A stretch of DNA of 64,000 nucleotides from NCBI RefSeq assembly GCF_001435845.1, contig NZ_CM003596.1, positions 1,054,001-1,118,000 of the forward strand, read 5' to 3'. The notes under the pieces are model-generated. The model was not told the DNA's origin, ran no database searches, and saw only the letters and a program-made list of their open reading frames with translations. Positions 40,019-48,967 of this stretch are shown one piece after another; position 1 is the stretch's first letter, and each line of letters begins with the position of its first letter. This stretch comes from Psychrobacter sp. P11G3. GTDB lineage: Bacteria > Pseudomonadota > Gammaproteobacteria > Pseudomonadales > Moraxellaceae. The translations under genes and the position numbers were made by a program.

Positions 40019-40816
40019 ATGAAATTACAGATATTGAGTGACTTACATATTGATAGTTATGCACGTCAATCGCACCCCGTTGGACATATTCCTAAAACCG
40101 ATGCAGATTTAGTATTGGTAGCAGGGGATACTGCTAATAGCGATAAAGGTATGCCGTGGCTGCAAGAACAAGCGGCGCGCTTAGAAGTTCCCTTGATTAC
40201 TATCGCTGGTAATCATGAATACTTTGATGAAGACGTATTGAGCTTTGACCATAAACTGGCAACTTGGGATAACTATGATACTGCGTCTAAAAAAGGGGTT
40301 CGCGTCTTACAATGTCAGCATATCGATATCGGTGATATACGCCTTTTAGGTTGTACGCTCTGGACCGACTATCAGTATCATGCTAATGAAGACACTATGG
40401 CTGCTGCTAGGCATTTTATGCGTGACTATAAGCAGATTTACGCAGGCAACGAACTGTTTTCGCCTGAAGTATCTATGCAGATTCATGCTGAGCATCGTCA
40501 GTGGCTACAGCAAGCTTTGATGGAATCTCATAAACTTGGTAAAAAAACAGTAGTCATGAGTCATCACAGCGTCAGTGCGTTATCGGTGTCTGAAAAATAT
40601 GCCAATCTACCGAGTAATGCGGCTTTCGTCAGTGATCTGTCAGGATGGATGCACGAGGATTGGGCGCCGATGCTATGGGTACACGGACATACTCATGAAG
40701 CATTTGATTATAAAATTGGTAATACGCGAGTGATTGTCAATCCACGAGCCTATCCTAATGAGGTCAGTAGTACCGCACTAGAGTTCGCGTGGGACAAAGT
40801 CATTGATATTGGCTAG
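40019..40816 (+). CDS. Calcineurin-like metallophosphoesterase
   Basis: A 265-residue phosphoesterase with the full set of metal-binding motifs: SDLH near residue 8, AGDTAN, AGNHEY, SHHS and HGHTHE. The substrate cannot be told from sequence; such proteins act on nucleotides or phosphodiesters. The ATG at 40019 is preferred, as the codons just upstream (GTG 40004, ATG 40007) are not needed for the fold. The fold starts at once with KLQILSDLH. Confidence 0.85.
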   Translation: MKLQILSDLHIDSYARQSHPVGHIPKTDADLVLVAGDTANSDKGMPWLQEQAARLEVPLITIAGNHEYFDEDVLSFDHKLATWDNYDTASKKGVRVLQCQHIDIGDIRLLGCTLWTDYQYHANEDTMAAARHFMRDYKQIYAGNELFSPEVSMQIHAEHRQWLQQALMESHKLGKKTVVMSHHSVSALSVSEKYANLPSNAAFVSDLSGWMHEDWAPMLWVHGHTHEAFDYKIGNTRVIVNPRAYPNEVSSTALEFAWDKVIDIG

Positions 40817-40972
40817 GAACGCATGTATATATCTGGCAAATCTTCATTTATTTTAGGTATAGACTCTTTTAAATAAAGTGTTTTTTGAAAGAGTGAAGGT
40901 ATTTATAAGATATATTGCAACTAGATTTGTCTGTGGTTCATTCCTGATAAGAAATCTGCTAGGCTTGCTGTC

Positions 40973-41809
40973 ATGAGTAAATATCTAAATAACACCCTGT
41001 CCAAAATATCTGCTGACAAGCTCGCGAGTCACACCCCAAGCGCGCCTGCACCTTCGCACCTACCAGATAGCATGATTTCCTCCGTCAGCCTATTGCCTGA
41101 AAATAAGCGGCTGATTCTATTTACCAGGCACTCTTTACGCGAGCGCTCTGATGGTAATGGTTTTGCCAGCTATCAGTTACCTTTGACTCCTAAAGGTCGC
41201 ATACTGGCAAAGTCTTGGGGTCGGTGGTTATCAGGTCATCTACCATATTCTCTCGACGTCGATAGTATCTCTAGCCCCATTGGGCGTTGTATCGATACCG
41301 CGCAGCTGATGCAAGAGGGGGCAGGACTACGGCGTGACATTACGCATCAATCATTGTTAGTTGAGCCTGGCAGTCTCGTCACCGAGCCTGAAATAGCCAA
41401 CCCTGTGTTCAAAGAGATTGGCGTCCTGAACTTTATTAATCGCTTTTTGCAAGGAAATCTCGAAGGGACCAAAAACACCTATCAAGGCGGTCTGGATATT
41501 CTGTCGCTTTTTTACCAGAATCAGCCGCAGCACGGCCATCTGATGCTCGCTGTGAGTCATGATACGTTGTTATCTGCATTCTTAGCCGTTATGTTCGATG
41601 TGGTAGAGATTGATTGGAATGATTGGCCAAAGATGATGGAAGGCGTGTTCTTATGGTTTGATGATAAGCCATTTGATCAAGCAAGCGCGCATTTTATTTG
41701 GCGGGGTCAGGTATATACTCGGCCGATTAGTTCATTATTAGACGGTTATCGTGCAGCTGGCTACCATCCTAGCAAGTTGCTATTGCCGCCAGAAGTGCAG
41801 TGGAATTAA
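40973..41809 (+). CDS. Histidine phosphatase family protein
   Basis: A 278-residue protein. The phosphatase core begins at about residue 45 with FTRHSLRER (catalytic His53, RHS in place of the more common RHG). It continues with SPIGRCIDTAQ (second arginine) and VSHDT (second catalytic His near 195). It should transfer phosphate via phospho-His; the substrate is unknown. Residues 1-44 are polar and unassigned. Confidence 0.8.
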   Translation: MSKYLNNTLSKISADKLASHTPSAPAPSHLPDSMISSVSLLPENKRLILFTRHSLRERSDGNGFASYQLPLTPKGRILAKSWGRWLSGHLPYSLDVDSISSPIGRCIDTAQLMQEGAGLRRDITHQSLLVEPGSLVTEPEIANPVFKEIGVLNFINRFLQGNLEGTKNTYQGGLDILSLFYQNQPQHGHLMLAVSHDTLLSAFLAVMFDVVEIDWNDWPKMMEGVFLWFDDKPFDQASAHFIWRGQVYTRPISSLLDGYRAAGYHPSKLLLPPEVQWN

Positions 41810-41876
41810 TGTTTTGTTTATACATTGAAATGATTTGATAGGGAAGCTGTTCATTGAATACGTTTTGAATAGGCAT

Positions 41877-41918
41877 AAAAAAACCTTGCCACGGTATTAG
41901 AACCAGTGACAAGGTTTT
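41877..41918. terminator. Bidirectional terminator between the phosphatase gene and rpsT
   Basis: Arms AAAACCTTG-CCAC (from 41880) and AGTG-ACAAGGTTTT (to 41917) form an imperfect stem. On the minus strand it is followed by T7 and ends rpsT. On the plus strand a short T-run follows. Confidence 0.75.
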
Positions 41919-41964
41919 AGTCATTACGCTGTAAAAGCGAAATGCGGTCTAACCAATACAAATC

Positions 41965-42231
41965 TTAAGCTTGTAGGCCTTTGATTGTTTTGTTTAGGCG
42001 GCTCTTACGACGAGCAGCTTTATTCTTATGAATAATACCTTTGTCAGCCATACGATCAAGAACTGGTACCGCTTTTTTGTAAGCTTCGGTAGCCGCGTCA
42101 TAATCTTTAGCTGCGATAGCCGCATCAACACGTTTTAAGTAAGTACGAACCATAGAGCGTTGTGACGCAGAGTTCTGACGACGTTTGGTGTTTTGACGGG
42201 CGCGTTTACGAGCTTGTGCAGTATTAGCCAC
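41965..42231 (-). CDS. rpsT: 30S ribosomal protein S20
   Basis: An 88-residue basic ribosomal protein starting [19 protein letters not shown], the universal S20 N-terminus. A GTG start at 42229-42231 is supported by AAGGAG six bases upstream; frames further upstream have no S20 homology. Non-AUG starts in rpsT are known in E. coli (UUG) and are linked to autoregulation. Confidence 0.96.
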   Translation of the reverse strand: MANTAQARKRARQNTKRRQNSASQRSMVRTYLKRVDAAIAAKDYDAATEAYKKAVPVLDRMADKGIIHKNKAARRKSRLNKTIKGLQA

Positions 42232-42301
42232 GCGTATCTCCTTGATAAAGATAGATAAAAATATGAATGTTGATTGCAATAATGGGTTTAACAATCATCG
42301 G

Positions 42302-42407
42302 TGACGAGCAGCCGTCTCGTCAAATATGATGTCGATGTCTGATATTAAAGTATCTAATATGAATAGATCATCGTAAGCGTCAGAGCTGTTTGGAATAATT
42401 AAACAGC
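42302..42407 (-). promoter_or_regulatory. Structured rpsT leader (two hairpins)
   Basis: In the minus-strand leader, TGACGAG/CTCGTCA (42302-42308 with 42316-42322) and GCTGTTT/AAACAGC (42385-42391 with 42401-42407) form two stems of seven base pairs each upstream of the S20 start. Confidence 0.5.
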
Positions 42408-42427
42408 GTTGACGTGTAAAGCCGATT

Positions 42428-42456
42428 ATCTTAGCAAATTATTGAACTAAGGACAA
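42428..42456 (-). promoter_or_regulatory. Predicted promoter for rpsT
   Basis: On the minus strand TTGTCC (42451-42456) and TAAGAT (42428-42433) are 17 bases apart, giving a leader of about 190 nt. The region between here and 42696 shows no gene. Confidence 0.4.
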
Positions 42457-42695
42457 TATATTTGATGATTAATGCTTAAAGAAGTTACGTAATATCATCG
42501 AATTTGGGTCATTCTAGTAACTAAATCAATAGTAAGCGCTGACAGACATAGAGGGTTGATAAAATCTCTTACAATATATCCTATATAATAGCGTCAGTTA
42601 TTGAGGAATTTAGGTATGATATTCTAACGATAGGCCTTGATATAGGTATTTTCTCATCAATATAGTTCATCTAATGTTATATAAGTGGATAGGGT

Positions 42696-43397
42696 ATGCA
42701 GCGAAAAGCAATTGTGATTGGCGCAACGGGGTTAGTAGGGCAGCATTTGGTAAAGCAACTGAGTGAGCTTTATGACACATTGATTGTGATTGCCCGCCGC
42801 CCACCACGCTACATTAATGCCAGCATGCGTTTTTATCAAATCAATGATTTTGATAATCTCTCTGAAGTGTTTGCAAGCGTTGGTGCAGATCGAACCACGG
42901 ATGCTTTTAGTTGTTTGGGTACGACAAAAAAACAGGCTGGTAGTGATGAGGCTTTTCGCAAGGTAGATCGAGACTATAACGTAAATTTTGCCAAGTTATG
43001 TCGTGATAAAGGGGTAGAGAATTTCTTTTTACTCTCCTCAATGAATGCGGATATTGACAGTCGTTTTTTATACAATCGAGTCAAGGCTGAGACAGAGCAG
43101 GCTGTTATGGCATTAGATTTTGGCCAATTGGTCGTCTTCCGCCCTTCATTATTACTTGGTAAACATAAAGGTCGTCCGCTTGAGAGCATTGGTCAAAAAG
43201 CCTTTAAACTCATCTCGCCGCTCGTGTCAGAGTCGCTATCGTTACATCCTATTTCTGCTAAACGCGTTGCCAGTGCTATGGCCATGAGTGCTCATGATAT
43301 TTACCATCGTAGTAAATATCGTACTGAACCTCAAATTAAGCATATCGACATTATCGAAAATAAGCAGATGCTAGCGATGACTCGGGTCAAAAAATAA
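42696..43397 (+). CDS. NAD(P)-binding oxidoreductase (extended/atypical SDR, HTATIP2-like)
   Basis: A 233-residue protein with the N-terminal dinucleotide-binding motif GATGLVGQH (about 9-17), a second-strand RRPPRY after VIAR, and a YNRVKAETE segment matching the SDR Tyr-x3-Lys pair. It may bind NADP and act on a small substrate or serve as a regulatory dehydrogenase-like protein; the role is unknown. Confidence 0.8.
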   Translation: MQRKAIVIGATGLVGQHLVKQLSELYDTLIVIARRPPRYINASMRFYQINDFDNLSEVFASVGADRTTDAFSCLGTTKKQAGSDEAFRKVDRDYNVNFAKLCRDKGVENFFLLSSMNADIDSRFLYNRVKAETEQAVMALDFGQLVVFRPSLLLGKHKGRPLESIGQKAFKLISPLVSESLSLHPISAKRVASAMAMSAHDIYHRSKYRTEPQIKHIDIIENKQMLAMTRVKK

Positions 43398-43511
43398 AAG
43401 GACAGTTTTTCTAGTGACAGATTCAGTCTCAAAACTGGAAAGCTACAGATACCGATTGTTAATTGTGTCAGAACAAGTTTGCATCAAAACCATAGTACAA
43501 GAGTAAAAAAT

Positions 43512-43557
43512 AAAATAACTATTATCAAAGCATCAAAATAACTATTATCAAAGCATC
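43512..43557. repeat. Two tandem 23-bp direct repeats upstream of rraA
   Basis: The unit AAAATAACTATTATCAAAGC plus ATC is repeated at 43512-43534 and 43535-43557. It ends 53 bases before the rraA ATG, in the likely leader or promoter region. Confidence 0.75.
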
Positions 43558-43610
43558 AATAAGTATTGAAATACCAGTCAGTTGAATCACTAAAACAAGG
43601 AGCAGGAGCA

Positions 43611-44147
43611 ATGTCAGAATCGATACAAATGGATAGAGAAAATTTTGTCACTTGTGATCTATTGGATGCCAATCCTGAGTCGCAAGTATGCTTGCCAAAT
43701 ATCGAAGGTAAGTCATTCCGTCAGTTTGGTGCAAAAGACAGATTCTGCGGCGAAATCGTGACGGTTAAGTGCTTTGAAGACAATAGCCGTGTTAAGTCAC
43801 TGTTGAATAGCGATGGCAAAGATAAAGAAGGCAATGGCAAAGTATTGGTTGTTGATGGTGGCGGCTCTATGCGCTGTGCATTGCTAGGCGATATGATTGC
43901 ACAATCGGCTATCGATAATGGCTGGGCTGGGGTTATTGTATATGGTTGTGTCCGCGATGTTGATGACATGGCAGAGATGGATCTTGGCGTGATGGCGCTT
44001 GGTTGTATCCCGCGCAAATCAACTCGCCGTGATGAAGGTCAAATAGATATCGAAATCAGCTTCGGTGACTTAACGTTGAACTCGGGTATGTTCGTTTATG
44101 CTGATAATAATGGCATTATTGCTAGCGATAAACCACTTATCAGCTGA
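43611..44147 (+). CDS. rraA: RraA family protein (RNase E regulator / aldolase-like)
   Basis: A 178-residue protein of the RraA fold, containing VVDGGGSMRCALLGD and VIVYGCVRDVDD. The ending FVYADNNGIIAS is typical. E. coli RraA inhibits RNase E, while close relatives in pseudomonads (with RKS-RR-EGQ, as here) also show aldolase activity, so the role is uncertain. The ATG at 43611 is preferred, with GGAG just upstream (GCAGGAGCAATG); the earlier in-frame start at 43566 lies before this site. Confidence 0.88.
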   Translation: MSESIQMDRENFVTCDLLDANPESQVCLPNIEGKSFRQFGAKDRFCGEIVTVKCFEDNSRVKSLLNSDGKDKEGNGKVLVVDGGGSMRCALLGDMIAQSAIDNGWAGVIVYGCVRDVDDMAEMDLGVMALGCIPRKSTRRDEGQIDIEISFGDLTLNSGMFVYADNNGIIASDKPLIS

Positions 44148-44178
44148 AGTTTTAGGCTTGGCTTGATTAGCAAAAATG

Positions 44179-44208
44179 AAAACCTCAGCTTATCAGTTGG
44201 GGTTTTTT
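44179..44208 (+). terminator. Rho-independent terminator after rraA
   Basis: AAAACCTCA (44179-44187) pairs with TGGGGTTTT (44198-44206, one wobble), followed by T. Confidence 0.8.
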
Positions 44209-44364
44209 GTTATGTAATGACAGTTAAAGCGCAATAATCGTTGTTAACACTTACTCATTAATGGGTAAACTCTTAAGTGACAAACCGTTACGGCATAAGT
44301 TTTGGTAATTGCTCAAATATTCGTATAATAGCTTTCTGACTCCTTAACTTTGATCCTATTCTTT

Positions 44365-47300
44365 ATGCCTATTACTGCTTTGACTGACGCGTTTGACCCT
44401 ATTAACCAGCAGTTGTTTCCTATCCAAAATGCCGAGCGGCGTTGGCTAGCGCCTGTCCATGGTGCGGTCAGCAGCTTATGGTTGGCAAGCTTGGTGCAAA
44501 CACCTATGTGGAATGTTGCCGAGCGCCTAAAAGTCGTGGTGGCACGTGACCAAAATCAACTCAATCAGATAGAGACTGAGCTGGCATTTTGCGGAGTCGA
44601 TGCTTATGTGTTCCCTGACTGGGAGACACTGACTTATGATGAGCTATCTCCGCATCAAGACATCGTCAGTGAACGCATCAATCTGTTGACGGATATGCCA
44701 AAAACGGGCGTGCTACTTATTTCAATACAAGCCCTCATGCATCGTGTCGCACCGCCAAGCTGGTTGATTGGACAGCATTTTGATTTGAGTGTTGGCGATC
44801 GATTTGATATCAATACTCAACGAGGGCTACTGGCAAAGGCTGGTTATCGAGCGGTTGAAAATGTCTTTGAGCCAGGTGAGTTTGCAGTACGTGGCAGTAT
44901 TATTGATATTTTTGCCATGGGTCAGCCTTTTCCGCTACGTTTAGACTTGTTCGATGATGAAATCGAAACGATTCGCTTTTTTCATCCTCAAACGCAGCGT
45001 ACATTGACCCCTGACGATCTTAAAGCGATGTTAACGGGCAACGATACCAGTATGGCAAAAGAGTCATTGTCACTACTGCATAAGATGCCAGATATCTCTA
45101 AACCTATCGACCAATTTCAAATTTTGCCTGCCAAAGAGTTCCCACTTGACGAAGGGCGTGAGACGTTTCGCACGAACTTTGCTGCGCTGTTCCCTAATAC
45201 CAGTAGCCGTAAGTCTGAGCTGCACAAAGACGTAATGGCAGGAATTGCTAGTAGCGGATTAGAGTATTATCAGCCGCTATTTTTTGACTTAAAAGACTGG
45301 GAGGCGGAGAGTAGTTTATTTTCCTATTTACCAAGCGATGCGTTGTTTATCACCGATGAATTAATCAATGAAAAACAAGCCGATTACTGGTCACAAATCC
45401 AGCGTCGCTACGAAGAACGTCGACATGATATTGATAAGCCTATCGTAGAGCCAGCAATGCTGTATCTATTATCTAACGCGCTTAACGAGCAACTAAACCA
45501 GTATCCAAGAGTAATATTAAGTGCTCGTGATGAACTGGCTATGATGAATGATGTGGTAGGGTCAGAAAGTATAGACGACTCACAAATACCATTACCATTG
45601 AGTGTCACTAAACAACAAGGACTGGTGACATTAAGTGCTGAAGAACCGCCACAGTTAGCAGTCAATCATCAAAAGTCTGAACCATTATCTGAATTGCTCG
45701 ATTTCTTGGATACGCAATCAAAGACTTCAACACCCGTACTGATCGTTGCAGAAACCGCAGGCCGTCGCGAGATTCTCATTGAGCTGTTTAAAGGTAAGAT
45801 TGATATCAAGGCGTACGATAGCTTTGAAGCCTTTCTAGCCGCAGATAAAACCAGCGCTATTAATAACAGTCATCTACCGCATGTCGGTCTGACCGTAGCG
45901 CCAATTGAGCGCGGTGTCTATGTGCCTGAGCGTTTGGTACTGATTAGCGAAACACAGCTGTTTGGTCGTCAAGTCTTACAGACGCGCCGTCGTCGCCAAA
46001 GCGGGGTATCAGAAGAGTTCTTAGTCAAGAGCGTTACTGAGATAACAGATGGCAGTCCAGTGGTACATATTGAGCATGGTATCGGTCGTTATAATGGCTT
46101 GATTACCTTAGATGTGGGCGATGGTGAGCAAGAATTTATCCATTTAAAATATTCTGATGACGCTAGTATCTACGTGCCAGTGGCCAATCTGCAAATGATT
46201 AGTCGCTATAGTGGCGGTGATCCAGCCTTAGCACCGCTACATAAGATTGGTAGTGGTAAATGGGACCGAGCCAAGCAAAAAGCATTAGAGCAAATTCATG
46301 ACGTCGCTGCTGAACTACTCAATATGCAGGCAAGACGTGAGGCCAAAGTTGGCATTCATTTCAAGATAGACCCATCACAGTATGAGCTATTCGCTAGCCA
46401 GTTTGCCTTTGAAGAAACCGCTGACCAGGCCAACGCCATTCATGCGGTTATGGAAGATATGAGACAAAACCAACCGATGGATCGTCTTATTTGTGGCGAC
46501 GTTGGTTTTGGTAAAACAGAAGTCGCGATGCGAGCCGCGTTTATTGCCGTTAGTGCTGGTTATCAGGTTGCCGTACTGGTGCCTACCACATTACTTGCCG
46601 GTCAGCATGAAGACAATTTCCGCGATCGTTTTGCCGATTGGCCAGTTCGCATTGAAAGCCTATCGCGCTTTGGCGGCAAAAAACATCAAGAAATGGTATT
46701 GGCTGATTTGGCCGCTGGTAAAGTGGACATCGTCATTGGTACCCATAAACTGCTACAACCAGATGTGAAGTTTGCCAACCTTGGACTGATGATTGTGGAT
46801 GAAGAGCATCGCTTTGGAGTACGTCATAAAGAGCGTATCAAGGCTATTCAGACAGATGTCGATAGCATGTCTATGACGGCGACTCCGATCCCTAGAACGC
46901 TAAATATGGCGCTCTCAGGTATGCGTGATATGTCGATTATCGCCACGCCACCTGCACGACGACTTGCCATCAAAACCTTTGTAATGCAAAAGACAGAAGC
47001 CTTGATGAAAGAAGCCATATTGCGTGAGCTTCTGCGTGGTGGGCAGGTCTATCTTCTACATAATGATGTTGCCAGTATTGAGCGTATGGCAGAGACCATT
47101 CGTGACCTAGTGCCAGAAGCACGAGTAGGAGTAGCTCATGGGCAAATGCAAGAGCGCCAACTTGAGCAGATCATGCAGCAGTTTTATCATAAAAAATTCA
47201 ATGTGTTGGTTTGTTCTACCATTATCGAAACGGGTATTGATGTGCCCAATGCCAATACGATCATCATTGAGCGTGCAGATAAGTTTGGTCTTGCGCAATT

Positions 47301-48075
47301 GCATCAGCTGAGAGGCCGAGTAGGACGCAGTCACCACCAAGCGTATTGCTACTTATTAGTGCCTTCTCTGAAAGGCCTCAAAGGTGATGCCAAGCGCCGT
47401 TTGCATGCGATTGAGCGTGCCAATACTTTAGGTGCAGGCTTTATGCTGGCAAGTGAGGATTTAGAGATTCGCGGTGCAGGGGAGATATTAGGTAAGCAGC
47501 AAAGTGGTAATATGCAGGCGATTGGCTTTAGTTTATACATGGATATGCTTGAGCGTGCGACTAAAGCCATCAAAGCTGGCAAGGAACCTGATTTAAATAC
47601 ACCGTTGTCGTTGACCAGTGAAATCAATCTACACAGCTCTGCTCTCATTCCAGAGGAGTATCTACATGACGTGCATCAGCGCTTATTGTTCTACAAGCGT
47701 ATTAGCAATACCGATGATAAAGAGGCATTGACGGATATTCGTACGGAAATGATAGACCGCTTTGGGGCACTTCCAGATCAAACCAAGCAGCTATTCGCCA
47801 TTCATGGGTTACGTTTACAAGCAGAGCCACTGAAGATCAACAAAATCGATGCCAACAGTAGTAGTATGACACTGGAATTTGCGCCAGATACTCCAGTTGA
47901 TGCGTTAGCGATTATTAAATTGATCCAATCAAATGGTCAGCATTATCGTATGAATGGCGCATCTGGTATCCGTTACCAAAATAGCGATAAGTTAGCCACA
48001 CCGCAACAGCGTGTGACGGTCATACAAGAGCTGCTGCGCTATTTTAGCGAGCACATGGTGACAGAGCCTGCTTAG
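44365..48075 (+). CDS. mfd: Transcription-repair coupling factor Mfd
   Basis: A 1236-residue DNA translocase that removes stalled RNA polymerase and recruits UvrA. The UvrB-like N-terminal region, the RNA-polymerase-interacting domain (about 530-600, with VHIEHGIGRYNGL) and the RecG-like helicase domains are present. The latter show Walker A GDVGFGKTEVA (about 710), DEEHRFG (about 811) and RGRVGRSHHQAYCYLL. The C-terminal TRCF domain is intact. The ATG at 44365 is preferred over a TTG five codons upstream. Confidence 0.96.
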   Translation: MPITALTDAFDPINQQLFPIQNAERRWLAPVHGAVSSLWLASLVQTPMWNVAERLKVVVARDQNQLNQIETELAFCGVDAYVFPDWETLTYDELSPHQDIVSERINLLTDMPKTGVLLISIQALMHRVAPPSWLIGQHFDLSVGDRFDINTQRGLLAKAGYRAVENVFEPGEFAVRGSIIDIFAMGQPFPLRLDLFDDEIETIRFFHPQTQRTLTPDDLKAMLTGNDTSMAKESLSLLHKMPDISKPIDQFQILPAKEFPLDEGRETFRTNFAALFPNTSSRKSELHKDVMAGIASSGLEYYQPLFFDLKDWEAESSLFSYLPSDALFITDELINEKQADYWSQIQRRYEERRHDIDKPIVEPAMLYLLSNALNEQLNQYPRVILSARDELAMMNDVVGSESIDDSQIPLPLSVTKQQGLVTLSAEEPPQLAVNHQKSEPLSELLDFLDTQSKTSTPVLIVAETAGRREILIELFKGKIDIKAYDSFEAFLAADKTSAINNSHLPHVGLTVAPIERGVYVPERLVLISETQLFGRQVLQTRRRRQSGVSEEFLVKSVTEITDGSPVVHIEHGIGRYNGLITLDVGDGEQEFIHLKYSDDASIYVPVANLQMISRYSGGDPALAPLHKIGSGKWDRAKQKALEQIHDVAAELLNMQARREAKVGIHFKIDPSQYELFASQFAFEETADQANAIHAVMEDMRQNQPMDRLICGDVGFGKTEVAMRAAFIAVSAGYQVAVLVPTTLLAGQHEDNFRDRFADWPVRIESLSRFGGKKHQEMVLADLAAGKVDIVIGTHKLLQPDVKFANLGLMIVDEEHRFGVRHKERIKAIQTDVDSMSMTATPIPRTLNMALSGMRDMSIIATPPARRLAIKTFVMQKTEALMKEAILRELLRGGQVYLLHNDVASIERMAETIRDLVPEARVGVAHGQMQERQLEQIMQQFYHKKFNVLVCSTIIETGIDVPNANTIIIERADKFGLAQLHQLRGRVGRSHHQAYCYLLVPSLKGLKGDAKRRLHAIERANTLGAGFMLASEDLEIRGAGEILGKQQSGNMQAIGFSLYMDMLERATKAIKAGKEPDLNTPLSLTSEINLHSSALIPEEYLHDVHQRLLFYKRISNTDDKEALTDIRTEMIDRFGALPDQTKQLFAIHGLRLQAEPLKINKIDANSSSMTLEFAPDTPVDALAIIKLIQSNGQHYRMNGASGIRYQNSDKLATPQQRVTVIQELLRYFSEHMVTEPA

Positions 48076-48131
48076 TACATAGCTGGATATCAAGTAGGCT
48101 AGGTAGTCATACTAAGGCAATAAATCATGGT

Positions 48132-48165
48132 GCTATTTTATCAACCCGATAACTGATAAAATAGC
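48132..48165 (+). terminator. 12-bp hairpin after mfd
   Basis: GCTATTTTATCA (48132-48143) pairs perfectly with TGATAAAATAGC (48154-48165) around a 10-nt loop. The T-run is a little distant, so termination is likely but weak. Confidence 0.55.
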
Positions 48166-48225
48166 CAAACTAACTTTTTAACTTTCTGTATTTTATTTGC
48201 ATTAAACAACAAGAGAACCGTCATT

Positions 48226-48657
48226 ATGTTCCAACTTCATCATAAACTTGCTGCTGATAGTTTTTTAGTGGGGGATTTTCCATTATCCACTTGTCGTTTA
48301 ATCAATGACTGCCAATTTCCTTGGCTTATATTGGTGCCGCGTGTATCCGGTATCAAAGAGTTATATGAGCTGTCTGAGGCAGACCAAACGCAGTTCTTGC
48401 GTGAGTCCAGCTGGTTATCGAGCCAGTTAGCCAAAACCTTTCAAGCCGATAAAATGAATGTGGCCGCTCTTGGTAATCAAGTGCCACAGCTTCATTTCCA
48501 TCATATTGTCCGTTATCAAAATGACATGCAATGGCCAAACCCAGTATGGGGTGTGCCAGCTGTTCCATATACTAAAGAAGTGTTGGCGCAAATGCAGCAA
48601 ACATTAATGATGGCATTACGTGGTCATCACCAAATGCCGTTTGACTGGCAAATGTAA
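48226..48657 (+). CDS. HIT family protein
   Basis: A 143-residue histidine-triad protein that probably binds or hydrolyses nucleotides. The core triad region reads QLHFHHIVRY: two histidines hold the first and catalytic positions of HxHxH, while the third is replaced by Ile. The block WPNPVWG is typical of the group found in pseudomonads. The substrate is unknown. Confidence 0.82.
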   Translation: MFQLHHKLAADSFLVGDFPLSTCRLINDCQFPWLILVPRVSGIKELYELSEADQTQFLRESSWLSSQLAKTFQADKMNVAALGNQVPQLHFHHIVRYQNDMQWPNPVWGVPAVPYTKEVLAQMQQTLMMALRGHHQMPFDWQM

Positions 48658-48711
48658 TTATCATTCTATCCTGCATTTAATAAGAATAGCTTGAACCTAA
48701 ATTCTATATGC

Positions 48712-48757
48712 AAAAAGGGAGGCCAAATACTTAAATGTATCTGGTCTCTCTTTTTAT
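48712..48757 (+). terminator. Rho-independent terminator after the HIT gene
   Basis: The arm 48712-48730 (AAAAAGGGAGGCCAAATAC) pairs with 48737-48755 (GTATCTGGTCTCTCTTTTT), with two wobbles and one mismatch, loop TTAAAT. The rest of 48658-48967 is empty. Confidence 0.75.
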
Positions 48758-48967
48758 TTAAATTTGAATAAAAGTGTAAAGGAGGGAATAAACTAGATAA
48801 AAGGTCGCCTTGTAGTCATCAGTAACCTTGTTTAAACTTATTTCGAAAGTATAATATATTATTAGATATATCTTATGATAAATCGTCATAAGGGTAAATG
48901 ATGCACATGTGCTAGTGTGATATATCCTTGTCTCTCATATCGCTCGAAACATTTAAGTGAAACTCAT

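Noticed and set aside
37995..44280. Shared phrase AATGGG(C/T)AAACTCTTA near 37998 and 44262 as a dispersed repeat
   Set aside because: The similarity covers only about 15 bases and stops on both sides; chance is likely.
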